6,038 bases of DNA, taken from contig CAUASQ010000097.1 in assembly GCA_958431945.1 (NCBI GenBank), forward strand, positions 1 through 6,038. Direction: 5' to 3'. This DNA is from an uncultured Collinsella sp. GTDB lineage: Bacteria; Actinomycetota; Coriobacteriia; Coriobacteriales; Coriobacteriaceae. The translations under genes were made by a program, and so were the position numbers. Below, in pieces: positions 1-5,834 of this stretch. How positions within the stretch are numbered: position 1 is the stretch's first letter; every line of letters starts with the position of its first letter. The notes beneath the pieces are model-generated. The model saw only the letters and a list, made by a program, of their open reading frames with translations, searched no databases and was not told where the DNA came from.

Positions 1-62
1 AGGCTGCCGACTTCGAGAAGATTCTCAAGGCCTGCTACTACGACACCGACATCGATTTCTAA
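1..62 (+). CDS. 3' end of an unidentified gene (19 codons)
   Basis: The frame beginning at base 3 reads AADFEKILKACYYDTDIDF and ends at TAA (60-62). It continues off the left edge. A strong intrinsic terminator follows 21 bases after the stop, which fits the end of a real transcription unit on this strand. The acidic-aromatic tail is too short to assign a family. Adjacency to gldA might suggest a role in polyol or sugar metabolism, but nothing in these residues proves it. Confidence 0.6.
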   Translation, partial: AADFEKILKACYYDTDIDF

Positions 63-83
63 TCGACTCTTGTTATCGTAACG

Positions 84-124
84 AGGGGCTCCGCACGTAT
101 CTGTACGGAGCCCCTTTCTTTTTT
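84..124 (+). terminator. Intrinsic terminator after the left-edge gene
   Basis: A perfect 10-bp stem (AGGGGCTCCG at 84-93, CGGAGCCCCT at 106-115) encloses a 12-base loop and is followed by a T-rich run (115-124, one C). This is a textbook Rho-independent terminator for the gene ending at 62. It is unusual in ending only 16 bases before the gldA start codon, which leaves almost no room for a separate promoter. Confidence 0.9.
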
Positions 125-140
125 AGAGAATGGGATAAAA

Positions 141-1241
141 ATGGCTGCAATTTTCAATAGCCCCAGCAAGTACATCCAGGGCCCGGACGAGCTGGCCAAG
201 CTCGGTTCCTATGTCGAGCCGCTCGGCGCTAAGGCCCTCGTCATCGTGACGCCTTCGGGCAAGAAGCGCGTCGGTGCCAAGATTGAGGGCGGTTTTGCTG
301 AGGCTAAGGCCGAGCTGCTGTTTGAGGACTTTAACGGCGAGTGCTCCAAGGGCGAGGTCGATCGCCTGGTTGCGCTCGCTCGCGACAACGGTTGCGACAT
401 CATCGTCGGTGTCGGTGGCGGCAAGATCCTCGACACCGCGAAGGCCGTCGCCTACTACTTGGAGTCCCCGGTTATCATTTGTCCCACCATCGCTTCGACC
501 GACGCACCGTGCTCGGCGCTTTCGGTGCTCTATACCGATGACGGCCAGTTTGATAAATACCTCTTCCTTAAGGCAAACCCCAACATTGTCCTGATGGATA
601 CGACGGTTATCGCGGCGAGCCCGGTGCGCCTGACGGTTTCCGGTATGGGCGATGCGCTCGCAACCTACTTTGAGGCACAGGCGACGCATGATGCCGACGG
701 TGGCACTTGCGCCGGCGGCAAGGGCGGCATGGCCGGTCTGGCGCTCGCTAAGCTCTGCTACGAGACGCTTATGGCCGATGGCGTCAAGGCCAAGGTCGCG
801 CTGGAGAAGGGTGCGCTGACACCTGCCGTCGAGCATATCATCGAGGCCAATACGCTGCTTTCGGGCATTGGTTTTGAGAGCTCGGGCCTTGCTGCTGCTC
901 ATGCCATCCACAATGGCCTGACGATGCTGCCCGAGTGCCACGGCATGTATCACGGCGAGAAGGTCGCCTTTGGCACCATCGTCCAGCTGGTACTCGAGGA
1001 TGCCCCGACTGAGAAGCTCGAGGAAGTCTTGGGCTTCTGCATTGAGCTGGGCCTGCCGGTCACGATGAAGGAACTTGGCGTTGCCGAGCTTACGCGCGAG
1101 CAGGCCATGATTGTTGCCGAGGCTGCCTGCGCGCCCGAGGACACCATGTGCAACATGCCCTTTGAGGTGACGCCCGAGATGGTCGCAAACGCCATTCTGG
1201 GTGCAGACGCACTGGGCCACTACTATCTCATGGATGAGTAA
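141..1241 (+). CDS. gldA: Glycerol dehydrogenase (NAD-dependent, zinc)
   Basis: This 366-residue protein belongs to the iron/zinc polyol dehydrogenase family. Family members interconvert glycerol and dihydroxyacetone with NAD in the cytoplasm. The N-terminal Rossmann-type half carries the dinucleotide-binding GGGK loop followed by LDTAK (92-101) and the substrate-pocket segment TIASTDAPCSALSVLY (116-131). The helical half supplies the expected metal ligands: D171 in GMGDALATYFEA, H254 in AAAHAIHNG and H271 in MYHGEKVAFG. These match the Asp/His/His set of Bacillus glycerol dehydrogenase, and length is normal for the family. The ATG at 141 is preceded only by a weak ribosome site (TGGG at 131-134 or AGAGAA at 125-130). 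The gene sits between two strong terminators and so looks like a single-gene unit. Substrate choice among glycerol, 1,2-propanediol and similar small polyols cannot be fixed from sequence. Confidence 0.93.
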   Translation: MAAIFNSPSKYIQGPDELAKLGSYVEPLGAKALVIVTPSGKKRVGAKIEGGFAEAKAELLFEDFNGECSKGEVDRLVALARDNGCDIIVGVGGGKILDTAKAVAYYLESPVIICPTIASTDAPCSALSVLYTDDGQFDKYLFLKANPNIVLMDTTVIAASPVRLTVSGMGDALATYFEAQATHDADGGTCAGGKGGMAGLALAKLCYETLMADGVKAKVALEKGALTPAVEHIIEANTLLSGIGFESSGLAAAHAIHNGLTMLPECHGMYHGEKVAFGTIVQLVLEDAPTEKLEEVLGFCIELGLPVTMKELGVAELTREQAMIVAEAACAPEDTMCNMPFEVTPEMVANAILGADALGHYYLMDE

Positions 1242-1253
1242 ATCAAGCTAAGG

Positions 1254-1289
1254 AAGGGGCAAAGCCAACAGATGGCTTTGCCCCTTTTT
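1254..1289 (+). terminator. Intrinsic terminator of gldA
   Basis: A perfect 14-bp stem (1254-1267 with 1273-1286; core GGGGCAAAGCCA and TGGCTTTGCCCC) has a five-base loop ACAGA and ends in a T run (1285-1289). It starts 12 bases after the gldA stop. It separates gldA from the downstream paralogue. Confidence 0.93.
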
Positions 1290-1293
1290 GCTA

Positions 1294-1324
1294 TGGTGCA
1301 AAGGGGCAAGGTTACTTTGCACCA
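1294..1324. repeat. Inverted repeat between the two dehydrogenase genes
   Basis: TGGTGCAAAG (1294-1303) and CTTTGCACCA (1315-1324) are perfect 10-base inverted arms around an 11-base centre. The repeat lies directly downstream of the gldA terminator and about 30 bases before the second dehydrogenase gene. It has no T run, so it is not a terminator. Its place in the leader or promoter region suggests an operator or an RNA leader structure for the second gene. The bound factor is unknown. Confidence 0.6.
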
Positions 1325-1354
1325 ATCGTTGTTTGATGAAGGGCGGATTCTCGT

Positions 1355-2422
1355 ATGGCGCTTCCTATGGTTTACGGCGGTCCCGGCCGGTATGTTCAGG
1401 GGCCGGGCGAACTGTCGCGTCAAGGCAGGTATTTGTCATGGTTGGGCTGCGCTGCCTATGTCTTGTTTGACCAGGGCACCGAGGATCGGCTGTGCAGGCA
1501 GATCGTCGATGGATTTCTGGACGAAGATCTAAGCGAGCCGTTCTTTAAGATTTATGACGGTCCGTGCACGGAAGAGGCCGTTGTCGAAATGGCTAAGGAA
1601 GCCCAGGCCGAGTATTGCGACATGGTAGTGGGTATTGGCGGCGGCAAGATGCTCGATATCGCCAAGGCCGTTGCGTTTTATGCCGAGTTGCCGTTGTGCG
1701 TATGCCCCACGGCGGCGTCGATGGACGGTCCGTGCAGCGCGATTTCGGTGCTGTATCACGAGGATGGGTCGTTCGACCGCTACCTGATGCTCGAGAAGAA
1801 TCCAGACTTGGTCGTGGTCGATACCAACGTGGTCGCGGCGGCCCCGCTGCGTATGACGGTCGCTGGTATGGGCGATGCGCTGGCAACGTATTTCGAGGCG
1901 CGTTCGTGCGCCGCGGCGCACGGCGCCAACGAGCACGGTGGCGCGCCGGGACACTTGGCCTTGGTTGCGGCTCGTGCCTGCTATGACACACTCATGGAGT
2001 GCGGCGTCGCTGCCAAGCGCGATCTCAAAAAGGGCCGTACATCGCCAGCGGTTGAGCGCCTGATCGAGTGCAATATTCTGCTCTCGGGTGTTGGCTTTGA
2101 GAGTGGTGGCCTAGCGCTTGCCCATGCCATAGCCAACGGCCTGACGATTCTGCCCGAGTGCAAGGCCATGCATGGTGAGGCCGTGGCATTTGGCCTGGTG
2201 GTGCAGCTGCGCCTGGAGCGTGCGCCCGAGCTTAATCAGGTGCTCGAGTTTTGCCAGCGCGTCGGTCTGCCGACGACGCTCGAGGAGCTGGGCCTTGACG
2301 AGATTTCCGATGCCGACCTGATGAGCGTTGCAGATGCGGCCTTTAGAAACGAGCGCAACATGGCCAACGAGCAGGCCAAAGTGACCAAACAAAAGCTCGT
2401 GCAGCTCATGTGCGAGGCATAG
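1355..2422 (+). CDS. Divergent GldA-family dehydrogenase (paralogue)
   Basis: This 355-residue protein is a clear paralogue of the preceding glycerol dehydrogenase, sharing long colinear blocks such as GMGDALATYFEA and the CPT-AS-D-PCSA-SVLY segment. The NAD-binding GGGK loop is at 95-98 and a pocket aspartate at D124. The metal ligands D174, H257 and H273 are all present, so it should be an active metal-dependent NAD(P) oxidoreductase. It differs at positions that are usually constant: AHAIHNG is AHAIANG (A260), HGEK is HGEA, the spacing between the two metal histidines is one residue shorter (16 rather than 17), the pocket STD is SMD, and the C-terminus is about 11 residues shorter. The ATG at 1355 follows GAAGGGCGG (1338-1346) at good spacing. 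Glycerol may not be its substrate; another small polyol, hydroxyketone or aldehyde is possible. Confidence 0.88.
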   Translation: MALPMVYGGPGRYVQGPGELSRQGRYLSWLGCAAYVLFDQGTEDRLCRQIVDGFLDEDLSEPFFKIYDGPCTEEAVVEMAKEAQAEYCDMVVGIGGGKMLDIAKAVAFYAELPLCVCPTAASMDGPCSAISVLYHEDGSFDRYLMLEKNPDLVVVDTNVVAAAPLRMTVAGMGDALATYFEARSCAAAHGANEHGGAPGHLALVAARACYDTLMECGVAAKRDLKKGRTSPAVERLIECNILLSGVGFESGGLALAHAIANGLTILPECKAMHGEAVAFGLVVQLRLERAPELNQVLEFCQRVGLPTTLEELGLDEISDADLMSVADAAFRNERNMANEQAKVTKQKLVQLMCEA

Positions 2423-2453
2423 TTTGGCACTTGATTGACCTTGTGCAATCGAG

Positions 2454-2482
2454 GCGGCGATAGGCCATGGGCTATTTGCCGC
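2454..2482. repeat. Imperfect hairpin in the intergenic region
   Basis: GCGGCGATAG (2454-2463) can pair with CTATTTGCCGC (2472-2482) with one bulge and one G-T pair, and the centre is a near-palindrome around CCATGG. A smaller 7-bp hairpin (2431-2437 with 2446-2452, one G-T pair) precedes it. Neither is followed by a T run. They may form a weak or factor-dependent 3' end for the dehydrogenase gene, but the evidence is only base pairing. Confidence 0.35.
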
Positions 2483-2502
2483 AAAGATGCTCCGCGTGTA
2501 AT

Positions 2503-2533
2503 TTGCCCGAGGCGTGGGCCGATAGCGTATCAT
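2503..2533 (+). promoter_or_regulatory. Possible promoter of the iron-sulfur protein gene
   Basis: TTGCCC (2503-2508) and TATCAT (2528-2533) resemble -35 and -10 boxes with a somewhat long 19-base spacer. The region is locally AT-rich and lies about 40 bases before the start codon. The match is modest and other pairings are possible. Confidence 0.3.
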
Positions 2534-2558
2534 TATCTCTTGCTTGTTTGCACTGCTC

Positions 2559-2567
2559 AGGGAGGGG
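2559..2567 (+). promoter_or_regulatory. Ribosome binding site that fixes the iron-sulfur gene start
   Basis: AGGGAGGGG lies six bases before the ATG at 2574. An in-frame TTG at 2544 would extend the protein by ten residues but would place this strong Shine-Dalgarno sequence inside the gene, so the ATG is the better start. Confidence 0.8.
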
Positions 2568-2573
2568 CCGCGC

Positions 2574-3827
2574 ATGGCGCAGGAACACGATCTGTTTGAT
2601 GACATTATCGAGATCAGCAAGGGTTTCGACTTTCTTAAAAACCCGCTTGGCGGCGTGACCGATGCACTCGATCCATCGGCGCCGCAGTGGAATCCTGCCG
2701 ACTACAAGGAGCGCCCGCGCGGCAACACCATTCTGTGCTTGACCTGCAAAAACGAAAAAAGCGGCTGCACCGCGTGCATGGACGTGTGCCCGGTCAACGC
2801 TATCGAGGTCGAGGAAGACGCCATCGAGATCCTCGACTCCTGTCGCAAGTGCGGCCTGTGCGCCGCTGCCTGTCCGACCGAGGCGATCATCTCGCCGCGC
2901 CTGGCGCCCAAAAACCTGTATGACGATATCGTCTCTGCTGCCACGAGTCACGAGACCGCCTACGTCACCTGCACGCGCGCCCTCAAGCGCATGCCGCGTG
3001 AGAACGAAGTCGTCGTTGCCTGCGTGGGCGATATTACGGCCGAGACCTGGTTCTCGGTACTGGCCGACTATCCCAACGTGAGCGTGTACCTGCCGTTGGG
3101 TGTGTGCGATAAATGCCGCAACACCGGCGGTGAGGACATTCTGGGCGAGGCGATTGCGAAGGCCGAAGAGTGGTCTGGCACGGGTATGGGCCTAGAGGTC
3201 GACCCCAAGAGCCTCAAGTGCCATAAGCGCCGCGAGTACGAGCGCAAGGAGTACATGGAAAAGATTGCCCGCACCACGGGCCTAACGGTGACCAAGCTCA
3301 ATCCGGCGACGGCGGCGCTGGCCTCGGTGACGCAGAAGTTGAAGGCTCACCGTCACCAGATCACGCAGCTCGAGCGCACGCTCAACACCATGTGCGGCAC
3401 CACGACGACCAAGCGTCGCCGTTCGCTCACGCACGGGCGGCAGCTGGTGCTCTCGACGCTGCAGAACCACCCCGAGCTTGCCCAGAATATGCAGGTGAGC
3501 ACACCGGAATGCGATTTTGACAAGTGCACGTCGTGCGGCGAGTGCGTCAACGTGTGCCCCACGTTTGCCTGCGATTTGGTGGGAAGCGGTCGCTTTGCAT
3601 TGGAGTCCACGTATTGCCTAGGTTGCGGAGCCTGCGTCAAGGTGTGCCCCGAGCATGCGCTCAAGCTGGTCGAGCACGATGCGTCCAATCTGGTCGTTGT
3701 CGACCCCGAGGCCGAGGAAAAGGCCGCTCAGAAGGCCAAGGCCCACGAAGAGGCCCAGAAGGCCAAGGCCGAGGCAAAGGCCAAGCTTGACAAGATGCTC
3801 GATCAGGTGGAGAAGCTCGCGGACTAG
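2574..3827 (+). CDS. Multi-cluster 4Fe-4S ferredoxin-like protein
   Basis: This 417-residue cytoplasmic protein has no signal peptide or membrane segment. Its first ferredoxin module has C58-x6-C65-x2-C68-x3-C72-P (with C55 also near) and C90-x2-C93-x2-C96-x3-C100-P. A second module lies near the C-terminus, C318-x2-C321-x2-C324-x3-C328-P and C348-x2-C351-x2-C354-x3-C358-P. Together they could hold four [4Fe-4S] clusters. The roughly 210 residues between them contain further cysteines (C133, C150, the pair C178/C181 in LGVCDKC, C216, C274) and a basic stretch near KRRR (280-283). The tail from about 378 is almost all Ala, Lys and Glu and should be a charged helix. The role is likely electron transfer between redox partners in an anaerobe, but the partner is not evident. 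The neighbours are not electron-transfer subunits. Exact family not recognised. Confidence 0.85.
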   Translation: MAQEHDLFDDIIEISKGFDFLKNPLGGVTDALDPSAPQWNPADYKERPRGNTILCLTCKNEKSGCTACMDVCPVNAIEVEEDAIEILDSCRKCGLCAAACPTEAIISPRLAPKNLYDDIVSAATSHETAYVTCTRALKRMPRENEVVVACVGDITAETWFSVLADYPNVSVYLPLGVCDKCRNTGGEDILGEAIAKAEEWSGTGMGLEVDPKSLKCHKRREYERKEYMEKIARTTGLTVTKLNPATAALASVTQKLKAHRHQITQLERTLNTMCGTTTTKRRRSLTHGRQLVLSTLQNHPELAQNMQVSTPECDFDKCTSCGECVNVCPTFACDLVGSGRFALESTYCLGCGACVKVCPEHALKLVEHDASNLVVVDPEAEEKAAQKAKAHEEAQKAKAEAKAKLDKMLDQVEKLAD

Positions 3828-3854
3828 TCAGCGAGCTCTATCTCTGCTTCATTT

Positions 3855-3898
3855 GCGCCGCCGTGGTGTCCGGATTCGCCCGGATGCTGCGGCGGCGC
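3855..3898. repeat. Two-tier GC-rich hairpin between fdx-like gene and ychF
   Basis: GCGCCGCCG (3855-3863) pairs perfectly with CGGCGGCGC (3890-3898). Inside, TCCGG (3869-3873) pairs with CCGGA (3880-3884) around a six-base loop, with a 5x5 internal loop between the tiers. It begins 27 bases after the iron-sulfur gene stop, and what follows is TATACTTATACT rather than a T run. It could terminate the upstream transcript weakly. It also covers the -35 box of the ychF promoter. Confidence 0.6.
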
Positions 3899-3910
3899 TA
3901 TACTTATACT
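3875..3910 (+). promoter_or_regulatory. Probable ychF operon promoter
   Basis: TATACT occurs twice in direct succession (3899-3904 and 3905-3910), either copy a good -10 box. TTCGCC (3875-3880) is a possible -35 box 18 bases before the first copy. Initiation would give a leader of roughly 20-30 bases before the GTG at 3941. The -10 match is good and the -35 match weak. Confidence 0.55.
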
Positions 3911-3940
3911 GTTTGAAGTACTGTACCAAAAGGAGCTGTC

Positions 3941-5017
3941 GTGTCCCTTTCCATCGGTATCGTGGGCCTGCCCAACGTGGGCAAGTCGACGCTGTTCACC
4001 GCGCTTACCAAAAAGACCGGCCTTGCCGCCAACTACCCGTTTGCCACGATCGACCCCAACGTGGGTATCGTCGATGTGCCCGATAGCCGCCTGCAAAAGC
4101 TCGCCGACATCGTTAACCCCGGCCGCATTGTGCCGGCGACGGTCGAGTTCGTCGACATCGCTGGCCTGGTGAAGGGTGCCAACGAAGGCGAGGGCCTGGG
4201 CAACCAGTTCTTGGCAAACATCCGCGAGACCGACGCCATCTGCGAGGTCGTGCGCTACTTTAAGGACCCCAACGTCATGCGTGAGGTGGGCCGCACGGGC
4301 GAGTTTGTCGATCCCGCCGGCGATGCCGACACCATCATGACCGAGCTCATCCTGGCCGACATGGGCACGCTCGAGAAGCAGCTGCCCAAGCTCGAGAAGG
4401 AGGCCAAGCGCGACAAAGAGCTCATGCCCAAGTTCGAGGTGGCCAAGCGCCTGCTCGCTTGGCTCAACGAGGGCAAGCGAGCCGCGTCCATGGAGATGAC
4501 CGACGAGGAGCGTGCCGCCGCCAAGGGCCTGTTCCTGCTCACTATGAAGCCCATTCTGTACGTGGCCAACGTGGACGAGGATATGCTCAACGAGGACCTG
4601 GCGCCCATCGATGGCGTCAAGCCGTTGCCCATCTGCGCCAAGATTGAGGCCGAGCTTTCCGAGCTCGATCCCGAGGACGCCGCCGACTACCTGGAGAGCT
4701 TGGGCCTGGAGCAGCCCGGTCTGGACGTGCTCGCGCAGGCGGCCTATAAGCTGCTCGGTCTGCAGTCGTTCTTTACGGCCGGCGAGATGGAGGTCAAGGC
4801 CTGGACGGTTCGTCAGGGCGCGACCGCCCCGCAGGCCGCCGGCGTCATCCACACCGATTTTGAGCGCGGCTTTATTAAGGCCGAGGTCATTGGCTATGAT
4901 GACTACATCGAGCTCGGCGGTGAGCAGGGCGCCAAGGCCGCCGGCAAACTGCGTATTGAGGGCAAGGACTATGTCATGGCCGATGGCGACGTCGTGCACT
5001 TCCGCTTTAACGTGTAA
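3941..5017 (+). CDS. ychF: Redox-/ribosome-associated ATPase YchF (OLA1 family)
   Basis: This 358-residue protein is a full-length YchF, a conserved Obg-related P-loop protein that prefers ATP and associates with ribosomes. Visible motifs are the P-loop GLPNVGKST (9-17), switch I TIDPNVG (36-42), switch II DIAGLVKGANEGEG (72-85, with the hydrophobic L76 typical of these GTPase-like ATPases), a helical coiled-coil region at about 135-200, the modified G4 motif NVDE (210-213) that explains loss of guanine specificity, and a C-terminal TGS domain (about 275-357). The start is GTG at 3941 after AAAAGGAG (3928-3935). One oddity is that the loop after switch II lacks the histidine found at position 114 of E. 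coli YchF (Arg here) and is about four residues longer. It leads an operon with the small membrane protein 11 bases downstream. Confidence 0.96.
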   Translation: MSLSIGIVGLPNVGKSTLFTALTKKTGLAANYPFATIDPNVGIVDVPDSRLQKLADIVNPGRIVPATVEFVDIAGLVKGANEGEGLGNQFLANIRETDAICEVVRYFKDPNVMREVGRTGEFVDPAGDADTIMTELILADMGTLEKQLPKLEKEAKRDKELMPKFEVAKRLLAWLNEGKRAASMEMTDEERAAAKGLFLLTMKPILYVANVDEDMLNEDLAPIDGVKPLPICAKIEAELSELDPEDAADYLESLGLEQPGLDVLAQAAYKLLGLQSFFTAGEMEVKAWTVRQGATAPQAAGVIHTDFERGFIKAEVIGYDDYIELGGEQGAKAAGKLRIEGKDYVMADGDVVHFRFNV

Positions 5018-5028
5018 GGGCGACGCAT

Positions 5029-5412
5029 ATGTTTAAATACGGCAAAAAAGCTGGCTACATGGGTATTGCGCTGCTCGTACTTGCGGTGATTCCGCTGGTG
5101 GTCGCAGCGTGCGTTATCCCCAACATTGGTCCCGAGGTGGCAACGAAGTTTAACGCCGCCGGCGAGGTGACGCGCTGGGGCAAGAGCTACGAGTTGCTGG
5201 CGCTGCCGGTGCTCAACCTGCTGCTGAGCGTGGCGACATACTTTACGGCGGGACGTCAAGCTAAAAACAATGATGACTCCGCCGCCATGGCGCGCATCGT
5301 GTGCGAACGCTACCTGCGCAACGGTTGCATCACGGGTGTGTTCCTCAACGTGATCAACGTTTACTTTATGTACTCGGCGATTACCGGAACGGGCTTTGGC
5401 TTTGGTTTCTAG
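5029..5412 (+). CDS. Small DUF1648-type membrane protein
   Basis: This 127-residue protein has three likely transmembrane segments (about 11-31, 54-73 and 100-119). The segment after the first, PNIGPEVATKFNAAGEVTRWG (31-51), matches the DUF1648 signature of a proline, a short amphipathic stretch and an asparagine-containing turn ending in a G-x-x-x-R-W-G pattern. That domain occurs in SdpI-like immunity proteins and many uncharacterised membrane proteins. The C-terminus ends in repeated Gly-Phe (GFGFGF). The ATG lies 11 bases after the ychF stop, and its ribosome site AAGGG (5016-5020) overlaps that stop codon, so translation is probably coupled. Function unknown. It is shorter than full SdpI proteins, which usually carry an additional SdpI domain. 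Confidence 0.85.
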   Translation: MFKYGKKAGYMGIALLVLAVIPLVVAACVIPNIGPEVATKFNAAGEVTRWGKSYELLALPVLNLLLSVATYFTAGRQAKNNDDSAAMARIVCERYLRNGCITGVFLNVINVYFMYSAITGTGFGFGF

Positions 5413-5421
5413 CTTGTCCTT

Positions 5422-5811
5422 TTAGGCAACGAGCCTGCACGCATATTCAATGGCTGCTGCGAGGCCGCCGCTCGATCGTGGTTTAAAGACCATGTCGGCG
5501 GCGGCCTCGTTTTCGTATCCGGCGCCGCGAAGGGCGAGTGCGATACCGGCTTCCAGGAGAAGGGGCAGACCGCGTTGGCTGGTTGCGATCACGGCAGCCT
5601 GATTGAGCGAGCAGCTGTGCACCTGGCATTGGATAGCAAGTTCACCTTGCGCCGGGCAAGGGACCAGAACGGCGGCGACGCGACTTGATAGCAATGCAAA
5701 TGCTGTGCGCTCATCGGGCGAAAGGCATTCTGATTCAACGACGACGAGCTTGGGCGGCGCGCTGTTTGTGCGAGGCGTGGCTCGGTACATGCGGACCGAA
5801 GAACCCGACAT
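5422..5811 (-). CDS. Unknown protein with degenerate HAD/P-domain-like C-terminus
   Basis: This 129-residue protein has no confidently recognised family. The ATG at 5811-5809 is chosen because AGGAG (5818-5822, - strand) lies six bases before it; an in-frame TTG at 5835 would enclose that site. Residues 1-20 are Ser/Pro/Arg-rich, and KLVVVES (21-27) and RVAAVLVPC (44-52) look like beta strands. Residues 73-109 (AVIATSQRG, then LPLLLEAGIALAL, then EAAADMVF) align by eye and almost without gaps to the end of the phosphorylation domain of P-type ATPases or Cof-type HAD phosphatases, where the first piece would be VIGDGxND. The catalytic Asp/Asn residues are absent (GDGxND becomes ATSQRG), so catalysis of that type is unlikely. 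It is divergent from the XRE-type gene and converges on the DUF1648 gene with nine bases between stops. The HAD relation is inference. Confidence 0.65.
   Translation of the reverse strand: MSGSSVRMYRATPRTNSAPPKLVVVESECLSPDERTAFALLSSRVAAVLVPCPAQGELAIQCQVHSCSLNQAAVIATSQRGLPLLLEAGIALALRGAGYENEAAADMVFKPRSSGGLAAAIEYACRLVA
5461..5513 (+). terminator. Likely terminator of the ychF operon, inside an opposing gene
   Basis: GAGGCCGCCG (5461-5470) pairs perfectly with CGGCGGCCTC (5499-5508). The interior can form a second hairpin (5478-5483 with 5488-5493, two G-T pairs). The right arm is followed by GTTTTC (5509-5514), so it can act for + strand transcripts, about 50 bases beyond the DUF1648 gene stop. 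In the - strand direction no T run follows. The whole element lies inside the coding sequence of the convergent gene. The T run is short. Confidence 0.6.
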
Positions 5812-5817
5812 AGAAAA

Positions 5818-5822
5818 CTCCT
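5818..5822 (-). promoter_or_regulatory. Ribosome binding site that fixes the unknown gene start
   Basis: Read on the - strand this is AGGAG, six bases before the ATG at 5811-5809. It supports that start over the upstream in-frame TTG at 5835-5833. Confidence 0.75.
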
Positions 5823-5834
5823 GTGTATTCGGCA

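Noticed and set aside
71..83. Small inverted repeat GTTATCGTAAC near the left-edge gene
   Set aside because: Only four paired bases per arm around a three-base centre; expected by chance.
123..1220. Long open frame of about 365 codons antisense to gldA
   Set aside because: It mirrors the codon positions of a well-supported gene, has no family features, and is the kind of antisense frame that strong GC bias at third positions creates.
2431..2482. Possible intrinsic terminator after the second dehydrogenase gene
   Set aside because: Two hairpins can be drawn, but neither is followed by a T run, so I keep the larger one only as a repeat.
2111..2951. Antisense frames spanning the end of the second dehydrogenase gene and the start of the iron-sulfur gene
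   Set aside because: They cover real genes and the intergenic hairpins, show no ribosome site that I can support and have no protein motifs.
3824..4999. Open frame of about 391 codons antisense to ychF
   Set aside because: ychF on the other strand has every family motif. The antisense product is a low-information Leu/Gly/His/Val-rich sequence with no recognisable domain.
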